Assembly: GCA_049724395.1 (NCBI GenBank)
Contig: JAUGWO010000226.1
Location: 101,718-165,717 of the forward strand
DNA length: 64,000 bases
Source: Spongospora subterranea f. sp. subterranea
Lineage: Eukaryota > Endomyxa: Phytomyxea > Phytomyxea > Plasmodiophorida
Reading direction: 5' to 3'
A model generated the notes under the pieces. That model searched no databases. It was not told the DNA's origin and saw only the letters and a program-made list of their open reading frames with translations. The position numbers and the translations under genes are program-made. Positions 45,355 through 57,414 of this stretch are shown here, piece by piece; within the stretch, counting starts at the first letter, position 1, and each line of letters opens with the position of its first letter.

Positions 45355-48300
45355 GTTTGGCATGCACTGTGGTCATGCATTGTTTACCGAGTGTTGTCAT
45401 GCACTGTGGTCATGCATTGCTTACCGAGTGCTGTCATGTACTGTGGTCATGCATTGTTTACCGAGTGTTGTCATGTATTGTGGTCATGCATTGTTTACCG
45501 AGTGTTGTCATGTACTGTGGTCATGCATTGTTTACCGAGTGTTGTCATGTACTGTGTGTCATGCATTGTTTACCGAGTGTTGTCATGTGTGGTCATGCAT
45601 TGTTTACCGAGTGTTGTCATGTACTGTGGTCATGCATTGTTTACCGAGTGTTGTCATGTACTGTGGTCATGCATTGTTTACCGAGTGTTGTCATGTACTG
45701 TGGTCATGCATTGTTTACCGAGTGTTGTCATGTTGGTCATGTTTACCGACTGTGGTCATGCATTGTTTACCGAGTGTTGTCATGTACTGTGGTCATGCAT
45801 TGTTTACCGAGTGTTGTCATGTACTGTGGTCATGCATTGTTTACCGAGTGTTGTCATGTATGCATTGTTTACCGAGTGTGGTCATGCATTGTTTACCGAG
45901 TGTTGTCATGTACTGTGGTCATGCATTGTTTACCGAGTGTTGTCATGTACTGTGGTCATGCATTGTTTACCGAGTGTTGTCATGTACTGTGGTCATGCAT
46001 TGTTTACCGAGTGTTGTCATGTACTGTGGTCATGCATTGTTTACCGAGTGTTGTCATGTACTGTGGTCATGCATTAAAAGTTTTAATATATTAATAAATA
46101 TATTAATTTACCGAGTGTTGTCATGTACTGTGGTCATGCATTGTTTACCGAGTGTTGTCATGTACTGTGGTCATGCATTGTTTACCGAGTGTTGTCATGT
46201 ACTGTGGTCATGCATTGTTTACCGAGTGTCATGTACTGTGGTCATGCATTGTTTACCGAGTGTTGTCATGTATTGTGGTCATGCATTGTTTACCGAGTGT
46301 TGTCATGTACTGTGGTCATGCATTGTTTACCGAGTGTTGTACCTGTGGTCATGCATTGTTTACCGAGTGTTGTTGTCATGTACTGTGGTCATGCATTGTT
46401 TACCGAGTGTTGTCATGTACTGTGGTCATGCATTGTTTACCGAGTGTTGTCATGTACTGTGGTCATGCATTGTTTACCGAGTGTTGTCATGTACTGTGGT
46501 CATGCATTGTTTACCGAGTGTTGTCATGTACTGTGGTCATGCATTGTTTACCGAGTGTTGTCATGTACTGTGGTCATGCATTGTTTACCGAGTGTTGTCA
46601 TGTACTGTGGTCATGCATTGTTTACCGAGTGTTGTCATGTACTGTGGTCATGCATTGTTTACCGAGTGTTGTCATGTTGTACTGTGGTCATGCATTGTTT
46701 ACCGAGTGTTGTCATCTACTGTGGTCATGCATTGTTTACCAGTGTTGTCATGTACTGTGGTCATGCATTGTTTACCGAGTGTTGTCATGTACTGTGGTCA
46801 TGCATTGTTTACCGAGTGTTGTCATGTACTGTGGTCATGCATTGTTTACCGAGTGTTGTCATGTACTGTGGTCATGCATTGTTTACCGAGTGTTGTCATG
46901 TACTGTGGTCATGCATTGTTTACCGAGTGTTGTCATGTACTGTGGTCATGCATTGTTTACCGAGTGTTGTCATGTACTGTGGTCATGCATTGTTTACCGA
47001 GTGTTGTCATGTACTACCGAGTGTTGTCATGTACTGTGGTCATGCATTGTTTACCGAGTGTTGTCATGTACTGTGGTCATGCATTGTTTACCGAGTGTTG
47101 TCATGTACTGTGGTCATGCATTGTTTACCGAGTGTTGTCATGTACTGTGGTCATGCATTGTTTACCGAGTGTTGTCATGTACTGTGGTCATGCATTGTTT
47201 ACCGAGTGTTGTCATGTACTGTGGTCATGCATTGTTTACCGAGTGTTGTCATGTACTGTGGTCATGCATTGTCGATTACCGAGTGTTGTCATGTACTGTG
47301 GTCATGCATTGTTTACCGAGTGTTGTCATCTACTGTGTCATGCATTGTTTAGTGTTGTCATGTACTGTGGTCATGCATTGTTTACCGAGTGTTGTCATGT
47401 ACTGTGGTCATGCATTGTTTACCGAGTGTTGTCATGTACTGTGGTCATGCATTGTTTACCGACTGTGGTCATGCATTGTACCAGTGTTGTACTGTGGTCA
47501 TGCATTGTTTACCGAGTGTTGTCATGTACTGTGGTCATGCATTGTTTACCGAGTGTTGTCATGTACTGTGGTCATGCATTGTTTACCGAGTGTTGTCATG
47601 TACTGTGGTCATGCATTGTTTACCGAGTGTTGTCATGTACTGTGGTCATGCATTGTTTACCGAGTGTTGTCATGTACTGTGGTCATGCATTGTTTACCGA
47701 GTGTTGTCATGTACTGTGGTCATGCATTGTTTACCGAGTGTTGTCACTGTGTATTGTTTGTGGTCATGTACTGTGGTCATGCATTGTTTACCGAGTGTTG
47801 TCATGTACTGTGGTCATGCATTGTTTACCGAGTGTTGTCATGTACTGTGGTCATGCATTGTTTACCGAGTGTTGTCATGTACTGTGGTCATGCATTGTTT
47901 ACCGAGTGTTGTCATGTACTGTGGTCATGCATTGTTTACCGAGTGTTGTCATGTACTGTGGTCATGCATTGTTTACCGAGTGTTGTCATGTACTGTGGTC
48001 ATGCATTGTTTACCGAGTGTTGTCATGTACTGTGGTCATGCATTGTTTACCGAGTGTTGTCATGTACTGTGGTCATGCATTGTTTACCGACCGAGTGTTT
48101 TGTCATGTACTGTGGTCATGCATTGTTTACCGAGTGTTTACCGAGTGTTGTCATGTACTGTGGTCATGCATTGTTTACCGAGTGTTGTCATGTACTGTGG
48201 TCATGCATTGTTTACCGAGTGTTGTCATGTACTGTGGTCATGCATTGTTTACCGAGTGTTGTCATGTACTGTGGTCATGCATTGTTTACCGAGTGTTGTA

Positions 48301-50190
48301 CTGTGGTCATGCATTGTTTACCGAGTGTTGTCATGTACTGTGGTCATGCATTGTTTACCGAGTGTTGTCATGTACTGTGGTCATGCATTGTTTACCGAGT
48401 GGTCATATTGTCATGTACTGTGGTCATGCATTGTTTACCGAGTGTTGTCATCATGTACTGTGGTCATGCATTGTTTACCGAGTGTTGTCCTGTGGTCATG
48501 CATTGTTTACCGAGTGTTGTCATGGTATGCATTGTTTGTGGTCATGCATTGTTTACCGAGTGTTGTCATGTACTGTGGTCATGCATTGTTTACCGAGTGT
48601 TGTCATGTACTGTGGTCATGCATTGTTGTCATGTACTGTGGTCATGCATTGTTTACCGAGTGTTGTCATGTACTGTGGTCATGCATTGTTTACCATGTCA
48701 TGTACTGTGGTCATGCATTGTTTACCGAGTGTTGTCATGTACTGTGGTCATGCATTGTTTACCGAGTGTTGTCATGTACTGTGGTCATGCATTGTTTACC
48801 GAGTGTTGTCATGTACTGTGGTCATGCATTGTTTACCGAGTGTTGTCATGTACTGTGGTCATGCATTGTTTACCGAGTGTTGTCATGTACTGTGGTCATG
48901 CATTGTTTACCGAGTGTTGTCATGTACTGTGGTCATGCATTGTTTACCGAGTGTTGTCATGTACTGTGGTCATGCATTGTTTACCGAGTGTTGTCATGTA
49001 CTGTGGTCATGCATTGTTTACCGAGTGTTGTCATGTACTGTGGTCATGCATTGTTTACCGAGTGTTGTCATGTACTGTGGTCATGCATTGTTTACCGAGT
49101 GTTGTCATGTACTGTGGTCATGCATTGTTTACCGAGTGTTGTCATGTACTGTGGTCATGCATTGTTTACCGAGTGTTGTCATGTATTGTGGTCATGCATT
49201 GTTTACCGTACTGTGTCATGTCATGTACTGTGGTCATGCATTGTTTACCGCAGTGTTGTCATGTACTGTGGTCATGCATTGTTTACCGAGTGTTGTCATG
49301 TACTGTGGTCATGCATTGTTTACCGAGTGTTGTCATGTACTGTGGTCATGCATTGTTTACCGAGTGTTGTCATGTACTGTGGTCATGCATTGTTTACCGA
49401 GTGTTGTCATGTACTGTGGTCATGCATTGTTTACCGAGTGTTGTCATGTACTGTGGTCATGCATTGTGGTCATGCATTGTTTACCGAGTGTTGTCATGTA
49501 CTGTGGTCATGCATTGTTTACCGAGTGTTGTCATGTACTGTGGTCATGCATTGTTTACCGAGTGTTGTCATGTACTGTGGTCATGCATTGTTTACCGAGT
49601 GTTGTCATGTACTGTGGTCATGCATTGTTTACCGAGTGTTGTCATGTACTGTGGTCATGCATTGTTTACCGAGTGTTGTCATGTACTGTGGTCATGCATT
49701 GTTTACCGAGTGTTGTCATGTACTGTGGTCATGCATTGTTTACCGAGTGTTGTCATGTACTGTGGTCATGCATTGTTTACCGAGTGTTGTCATGTACTGT
49801 GCATTGTTTACCGATGTCATGTATTCATTTGTTTACCGAGTGTTGTCATGTACTGTGGTCATGCATTGTTTACCGAGTGTTGTCATGTACTGTGGTCATG
49901 CATTGTTTACCGAGTGTTGTCATGTAGTGTTGTCATGTACTGTGGTCATGCATTGTTTACCGAGTGTTGTCATGTACTGTGGTCATGCATTGTTTACCGA
50001 GTGTTGTCATGTACATGCATTGTTTACCGAGTGTTGTCATGTACTGTGGTCATGCATTGTTTACCCGATCATGTACTGTGTCGAGCGAGGGCATTGAGTG
50101 TTGTCATGTACTGTGGTCATGCATTGTTTACCGAGTGTTGTCATGTACTGTGGTCATGGTTGTTTACCGAGTGTTGTCATGTACTGTGGG
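45355..50190. repeat. 37-bp minisatellite, ~130 units
   Basis: The unit is GTCATGCATTGTTTACCGAG plus TGTTGTCATGTACTGTG. Most units are identical. Many small truncations and junction duplications break phase (for example 45725, 46990, 47455, 48090, 49200). A short AT-rich insert (AAAAGTTTTAATATATTAAT) sits at 46075-46107. No unit contains a stop in any plus-strand frame, giving ORFs up to 1521 codons across overlapping frames. I treat these as by-products. Near the right end, 50078-50094 holds a copy of GTCGAGCGAGGGC from the ORF that begins at 50210. Confidence 0.98.
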
Positions 50191-50209
50191 CTAATTACTG
50201 CACCGATCG

Positions 50210-50667
50210 ATGTCGAGCGAGGGCGAGGCTAGTGAATGGTTGGAGTCGGCTACCACCGACGGTGGTAGGAATGTAGTAGTTTTCTGCGAAGAAACACCTG
50301 ACCTAATAATCTGGCAAACGACTGCCAACCAAGACGTAAGTAATTCATTGTTATTTGTAAATCTAGGGGATCTGCGGATTCCCGAACTGTATAATGAGAA
50401 AGATTTTCTGGATCATTATACGGGTATGCTAATTAGCTGCTCAACCGTTAAACGCTTAATTGCAACCGTCACAAAAAATTTTTTCAAAAATTACAGCTCA
50501 AAAGTTCCAATAAAATGCTCTAAAGGCAAAAATAAAAGTATAATTCTAACCGATAAACATCTAACTATGAAACAAAAGACAATTAACAAACCATCCAAAA
50601 CACGAGAACAACACAATAAAACTAGATACACACAGCATGATAAACAGCATACAGTCAATCAGCTTGG
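50210..50667 (+). CDS. unidentified ORF starting 20 bp after the minisatellite, cut by an LTR
   Basis: The ORF starts MSSEGEASEWLES and continues RNVVVFCEETPDLIIWQ. A strong donor GTAAGTAATTC at 50336 may end a first exon; unspliced, the frame runs on into the LTR that begins at 50668. The first 42 codons look like real protein but match no family I know. The downstream Lys/Asn-rich part may be intron or flank. Its start codon is so close to the array that the repeat must serve as its upstream region. Confidence 0.4.
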
Positions 50668-50838
50668 TGTAGCGTTTCCATGCTGGAATCCGTTCCAAAT
50701 TCAATGTCTGTATTAGCCATTCCCTGGAGTCGAGTAATCCTGCTTGACTCACGCAGTAGATGAGGCCGTGGCGCACTCCATGGCATTAGGGGGTGATTAA
50801 TCCTTATGCCCAATGATTGATTATTCCCATATGCTACA
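50668..50838 (-). repeat. 3' LTR of the Ty3/gypsy element
   Basis: 171 bp, TGTAGC...GCTACA, paired with 55960-56130. It joins the unidentified ORF at 50210 on its left side. Confidence 0.93.
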
Positions 50839-53800
50839 CTTCCCTTTCCCAGAAAAGTGCCTTTCTTTGAGCTGCCTTCTCATCATAATGACCAATTCCT
50901 TGTGTGTGTGCAAGTGGAAAAAAAAATCTGTAGGAAATCTTTCACATCGGGTTATTTTTTTTCCCGGTTAGCCAACCCCAGGCTAACATTGATCACCCGA
51001 TCAACATGTCAGAGACCATACGCACTCCAGCGCGTAAGGTACTGTGGAGCTTTCATCCACTAAAACCTACATATACTATAAAAAGCCTTGCCACCACATC
51101 CCAGCTATTATTGGCGACCTCGCCGCTTCACTGGTTTCCTCGCCTTTTTCCTGATCGGTTCCTGCCGATTGTTAGGCGTCCTGACATCCATCATTCCGTT
51201 GATGGCGTCTAATAACGGATGATCCCTATTCACCTGAATAAATTCCGTTATCAATGTTGGTGCATCATTCTTGAGGGTAATCAGTGGTTCCCATGAGTTC
51301 TCCGACTCAGAAAATCCTAGCCATTTAACAAATCCTTGTAATTGCTGGGTTTCCTGATCCAATCTGACTTTCAGAATCCTTTCTGCCTCAAATGTTGCAT
51401 TGTCAAATGAAAACTGAGTTTTAATCTCTTCCGTGACGTTAAGGTTTTGATCTGCATAGAACCTTATGCGATCTCCATGTACGATAGACGTCATATCCGT
51501 AATCAGGTTCCTAACCTTGAATACGTATCCTTTTTTTGATTCTATAATCTGATATGGTCCCTTCCATTTCAAATATAGTTTCTCGCCTGATTTTGTGACA
51601 TTAGGACTGGTTAATACATAATCGTCAATCCCGAAATTAGGTTTCAATCTTCCAGTTGATGCCTTATTCCTCTTCTGATGCCTCTCAGAATTTGTCACTC
51701 CCAGCACTTCCTTATGCATTTGAGCTAGTTGCACCTGCAATTGCTCTACCATGATCCCTATTTGCCCACTATTCAATGATATATCATTGATGTGTTCCAC
51801 ACCTGTCCCAGGTTTCTTAAATATTAGTTCCACTGGATTATCTGCCTTAGCTCCAGTATGAACCGTAACTGGGCGCTCTCCAGCCCAACCGTTTCTGTGG
51901 TTTATGATTAAGCCCATGCTCAATCGCCTTGATCAGCCATGGCCAATCTTCCTTATTCCATCTCAACTCTGATATAACACACCTGAATGCAGATAATATC
52001 AGTTTGTTGATTACCTCGATGGATCCATTCGGGTAATGTGTGTAGGCAGTAGTCCAGTGCTGTTCCACACCACATTTTGCTGCGAATCCCCTCATGATTT
52101 CCGACATAAAGTATGATGCCTGATCCGAGACAAACACCTCTGGAGTCCCAAATTTGGATCTCCATTCCATGAGAGCATCCACTGTCGCATCTGTGTCTGG
52201 TGTATTGACAGGCGTCATATGCACCAATCCTGACACATCATCCCTGATTACTAATAGCCATTGGAAATCATGATATGCACCCTCCTTAAGCGGCATCATA
52301 TACAGGTAATCAAAGTGTAATACTTGATTAGGTCTGCATCCATGACATGCTTCTCCTAGTGGTCGTGGAACCTGCTCACCACCTCTGCTGGGAACGCAAT
52401 GCAAGCATTCCTTGCAGATAGTCCTCACGTCCTCGATCATATTGGTCCAGTAAAACCGTTCCTTAATCAATTGTGCCGTCGAATTGATTCAATTATGACC
52501 ATTACGTGCACCCATATGTGCAATAACACATATCCTTAACCTTAAATCCCGACTACCAGACGGAATAACAATCTGTCCCTGATCATTCACAAACAATCCG
52601 TTAGTTTGTCTAAGGTTTTCCTGTTCCATTTCCGTTAGCTTATTAGTTTGTTCTGTGCCTATTCCTGTTCATTAGGGAACACAAACGTTCGCTCATCCAT
52701 TGGCCTGACCCTATATTGGCCAATATTAATCGATTCCTCATTGGATTCTGGTTCCATTCCAATGCGATTAACCCTGATCCCATTCCTCCTTTGGTTTGGG
52801 GCGATCTCCTGATCAAGCGTCAAATCATCCTTATTTGACGATCCCCATCTGGTCATTAAGTCTGCCCAGACGTTTTCCTCACCAGCTATGTGTTCAACCG
52901 TATAGTTGAACTTCCCTGATCTCCATTCCCCACCGCTCCAGGCGTTGCCCAGCCTGTTTGGTGCACCTAGTTGGACTATACATGGCCGCCAGATTTTTAT
53001 GATCTGTGTATATCCTGAATGGAGTGTCTCCAATTTGAAGTAAGTAATCCAACTTCTTCAAAGTGTCCCATATTGCAAAGGCTTCCTTATCCGGTGTAGA
53101 CCAATTCAGTTCAGATCCATTGAACCTATGTCCTACAAATCCCAACGGTTCGTGTCCCTGATCATTCCTCGGTTTCCCAATATCCCCAATAGGAATTTGA
53201 GTGACCATCCCTGAGGCATGAAATTCACTGGCATCAGTGAATACACATTGAACCTTATCCTTCATTGGATAACTCAGCTGCGTTTTCCTAGCAATTGCGC
53301 CTTTGATGTTTCGAAAAGCGTCGATATGAATGTCTCCCCATCCATGCCGGTCTAATCTCACACCACGAGCTACTGCTTTTGTCCGTTTGGGCTGATTCTT
53401 CATTGCTTTTTCATAAATGTCCTGCAATGGTAAAATCAATTTGTTATACTCTGGAATCGACCTATTCATCCATTGTATAGCCATCATGAATTGCTGTAAA
53501 TCCCTAGCCGTTTTCGGATATGGCATTCCATTGAGAGCCGATATCCTCCCTGGATCATGACTGACTCCATCTGGTGTGAAGATGCGGCCACAGAATTTGG
53601 CTTCCCTTAAGAACAAATCACATCGTTCAACATTGAACTTAATGTTATGTTGTTCCGCCAATCTCAATGTCCCCTGCAGTGCTTCAAACCATTTGTCCTC
53701 AGTTTCCGCATGACCTAAAATATCATCAATCCAGATGATCAACGACTTATACAACAATTCCTCAAATATTTCATGCATCCTAGCCTGAAACTGAGTAGAT

Positions 53801-55959
53801 GAATTCAATGCTCCCTGGATCGAACGTGTTGGAGTGTAAACTCCACGATCGGTCATGAATGAAAACATCTCCTGACACTCCTGGTCAAGTGGCATAATCC
53901 AAAATCCCTTAAACGCATCCAATGAAAACCAATACTTAGACCCTGCTAAGTATCTAACAATGGATTCCAAGAATGGCATTGGCCATGCTGTGGCCTTGCA
54001 TAATGCATTGACTTCCCTGAGATCAACACACATTCTGTATCCTCGTTTCCCTGGTTTTCTGACAACTACCACCGGCGAAGCCCACTCCGCATTGTAGTTC
54101 TCATACACCAATCCATATTTGACCAACAACTTGACAAAAGTGTCCAGAAATTCACTTTGTTCTGTGTTGTATCTCCTAGCTTTGCACCTGACTGGTTCCA
54201 CATTATCCTTCAAGCATGTCTTGAAAGGTGTCACCTTAGCTGGTTCATCATTACCTAATGATGCCCTCCACACATTACCGTATGTATGGACCAATTCCCT
54301 TAGTCGACTTTCCCAATGATTTGGTAATCCATTTTGTATAGCGCGCTCAACCAAACCATTCATTGCACCTCGCAATTCCTCAGGAATATTTTCCCCAATA
54401 TTCACATCCTCATCAGAAACTTCCAGATCCTGATTTCCCAATCTTGTCCTCAAGATTAAATGCTCTAGGGCTGTTTTTGGGTCTATCCCTAGTTCCTTTA
54501 GCAAATCCACGTCAATGAATACCTCATCACTTGGCGTATCCCATACCAAACATCTCCGGTTACGAGTGATCAGCTCGCCCGTTGCAGTTTGTAAAGTCAG
54601 GTCTGCATATACCTCATGCGTTGCCTGAGCCCGTGTCTTATCAGGTAATTCCAATGTGACCAGTTCCTTCAGTTCACATAATCTGATATCAGGATCCATA
54701 TCCCTTATTTTCATGGCAAGTGACATTGGAATAATTGTCGCTTCTGCTCCACTGTCCAATATCCCTGGAAACAGTATCCCAGATGCAGCAATCTTCACTT
54801 CAATACCACTGTTCCTTGCTTCATCCACATTCCTATGTGGTGAAGACTTATCCAGATTTCCACAATCATCCAAAGTTCCAGGGTTAACATTGTCGACAAC
54901 CTTGCCGATTCTGCACACCAATAGGTACGTGGAACATTGAGAGACTTTATTGCTGCTAAACTGACGTTTCCGGCGGTCCAGCAGCTCTGCCATCTCCTTC
55001 CCTGTCGGCTTGTCAGGACATTTTGCCATGGGATGCCCTTTCTTGCCGCAGTTAAGACAAATGATGTCGGGGTTGTGATTCGAAGTTTGCATTTGGCCCT
55101 CGTGTTTCCGCTTTCGGTTGGCAACTGCCTTCCGAATCGGTGCTTTCAGACTCCTGTCATCCAGCTCACTAGCCGCAAAAGCCTTCACTTCAGCAACGGA
55201 ATCAGCCTTGCTGACCAATGTCTTAACAAAGTCCCGCCAACATCGCTGAAGGCTGGTGTTCCGAACCAGTGTCTCTTCCTTCATTAACGCGCCTAGCTCC
55301 GGCGGTTGCAGAACCGCGACGGTCCACAGGACATGATTCTTTACCCCTTCCGGTGAAGAGAAGAGGTTACCGTACCCCTTGTCTTTAATCACCTTTTCCT
55401 GCCTGGCCAGTAAATCCAGCACCGACAGCTTCCCAACCATAGTCCTGGACATCTTAATCGATAGTATGTCCTTCTGCACGGTACCTGCCGCCGTCGGCAA
55501 TTCTCGAACAAGCTGCTGCTTGATCCAGTTTCGTACCTCGGTCCCAGTCACAACCCCTGGATCCCTATCCAGTTCGTGTATAGCGATAACGGCCAGGTGC
55601 TCCGGCTCGATCATCGTGACGACGTCTCTTGCTGTGTCGGACCTTCCAGCATCAGCAAGGTGTAAATCATATCTTTCCAATTCCTCCAGGAACTTCACCA
55701 AATGGTTCCTCTGCATTCCGGTCAACCTTGGCGCGGCAATGGTTTCCATGATGTCACCAGCCCGACCTCGGACTCGATGACCATCACTTCCCTTCCCATT
55801 CTGATAGTTGACAGAGCTCGCCTCCGGATCGTCACCCAGATTAATGGGGCTTCCAGCACCCACTTCAGCCCTCTCCTCATCAACTATCATTTGACAGTCA
55901 TTGTTTAGACGCCAAACGCGAATCAAATGCAGATGCAAATGCTTTTGCAAAAAGATCTT

Positions 55960-56130
55960 TGTAGCGTTTCCACGCTGGAATCCGTTCCAAATTCAATGTG
56001 TGTATTAGCCATTCACTGGAGTCGAGTAATCCTGCTTGACTCACGCAGTAGATGGGGGCGTGGCGCACTTCATGGCATTAGGGGGTGATTAATCCTTATG
56101 CCCAAGGATTGATTATTCCCATATGCTACA
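55960..56130 (-). repeat. 5' LTR of the Ty3/gypsy element
   Basis: 171 bp, same ends as the partner LTR, about 4% different. On its right it abuts a Harbinger-like ORF. Confidence 0.93.
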
Positions 56131-56177
56131 GAAATATTGGGTCGTCTGCAGAATGTCAGCGTGAGTTTACCTTCTAC

Positions 56178-56519
56178 TTAAGTAGGGAAACTACCTTCGA
56201 TTTCGTGCAGAATGAAAGCAAAAGTTTGCTGACAAACTCGAACTTCTTGAATGAACTCATCAACTTCAAGCAAGGGCAAAATTTTCAAAGCTCCCAGCTC
56301 TTTGCTGAGTTTACGTCGAGTGTTGATAAAGCGCTGCTCCATGACCCCTGCTTTAACAACCATTAGCATGTTTGCTGTTTTGCGGGCCCGAGCTGCTACG
56401 ACAGGGTGTGAGTACCGAAACAGAAGTTGCTGAACCACTAAAATGACTAAAGCGCCATCAAGGTCCCTCAACAATCGGCTTCTTTCGGAAACTCGCACCA
56501 TCAGGGTTGACACCCCCAA
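56178..56519 (-). pseudogene. possible PIF/Harbinger-type transposase N-terminal fragment
   Basis: The minus-strand ORF has RRKLSKELGALKILPLL, then EVDEFIQEVRVCQQTFAFIL. The last part resembles the pattern before the DDE domain of Harbinger transposases (F-x-x-x-F-R-x-x-x-x-T-F-x-x-I-L). The frame ends about 50 bp short of the LTR at 56130, and no catalytic part is found on the other side of the LTR element. Assignment is tentative. Confidence 0.35.
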
Positions 56520-57287
56520 ATTTCAAAACGGATCTTACGCTGATTTTGGTATGCGGGAAAACCGAATTTCCCGCCAAAAATATTCCGCGGGAGATTCGGT
56601 CATTTCAACAGGTTTGATACCCCCTATTGTGTTATTTTCAGTTGTTTTTTTGTTTGATTAAGTCATCGTTGTTTGAGCATTTTTCGGTGATCCTTATCTT
56701 GTGAAGTTCTTGTAGCAGTTCTTCTTTCTTCGTTTCCAATGTTACCGGAAATGTTGACGTTGTTATTAATCACGTAATGAGATTGGTCTAGACGTTGGAT
56801 TGAGTCATTTTGTCTAGACATCCTATGTTGTGGACTTCTGTTTTTTTTTTGTTTGTTGGTGCCAGGTTTGTAGTACCCATATCTACAAGAGGGCCAAGGC
56901 GAACTTGTGGTCAAAGCTCATTCGCTAGACAATATTACCTTCGCTGGATGTTCTGCAGTCTGACCGACATTGTGATAGTGTGAGGTTGATCCCATGACCC
57001 GACTTACTAAAACCCCCTAACCATTGGTTGGACACGGGGGAAATTCCCTTTACGGAACACCACAATGCCTTGAACCCAAGTCGCATCATTACAAATCAGC
57101 TGTCTATTTTTCAAGAGGTTCGTTCCTCGCATGCTCAACAACCTGCGCTCTACTTCCGTATTTGCTGGCCAACCTTAGGGTATTCCCCAAAATCCCTGCC
57201 CACGGGGTTTTCGAACTCAAGTCTCACACTGACTTGGTCCTAACCTGCCACCAACCGGGACAGACCATAACCAAGCTAATTCTTAAA
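56520..57287. other. nothing recognised
   Basis: No convincing gene. Short overlapping ORFs at 57024-57290 share no family signal. This is the left flank of the first Copia element. Confidence 0.4.
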
Positions 57288-57414
57288 TGAGCAGTAGCTA
57301 TAGTAGTAGGTATCCAGTGAAGGTATATTAGAGAAGTGATTTATTGATGATGATTCATCTTCCCGAATTGATTCATGTGTCATTCACCGAGATAGTGACT
57401 CCTGGAATCTGACA
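57288..57414 (-). repeat. 3' LTR of the minus-strand Copia element
   Basis: 127 bp, TGTCAG...GCTCA on the minus strand. The pol frame ends inside it. Confidence 0.93.

Larger units (their letters stand above)
50668..56130 (-). mobile_element. Ty3/gypsy chromovirus with two LTRs
   Basis: A 5.5-kb LTR element on the minus strand, treated as a fossil. LTRs are 171 bp (50668-50838 and 55960-56130), start TGTAGC and end GCTACA, and differ by about 4%, so the insertion is not recent. Inside, in coding order on the minus strand: a gag-like region with a CCHC knuckle (CLNCGKKGHPMAKC), protease (LDSGAEATIIP), reverse transcriptase (with WIDDILG), RNase H (VFTDASEFHA), a zinc-binding integrase (HFDYLYMMPLK) and a chromodomain (LQGFVKWLGFSESENSWEPL). 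A purine tract GGGAAAGGGAAG precedes the 3' LTR. It is broken, with about three breaks. I find no matching 5-bp target duplication at the outer ends. Confidence 0.93.

Noticed and set aside
45301-50276. ORFs of up to 1521 codons on the plus strand
   Set aside because: They are the 37-bp minisatellite; three overlapping frames are open equally, which is not what a gene shows.
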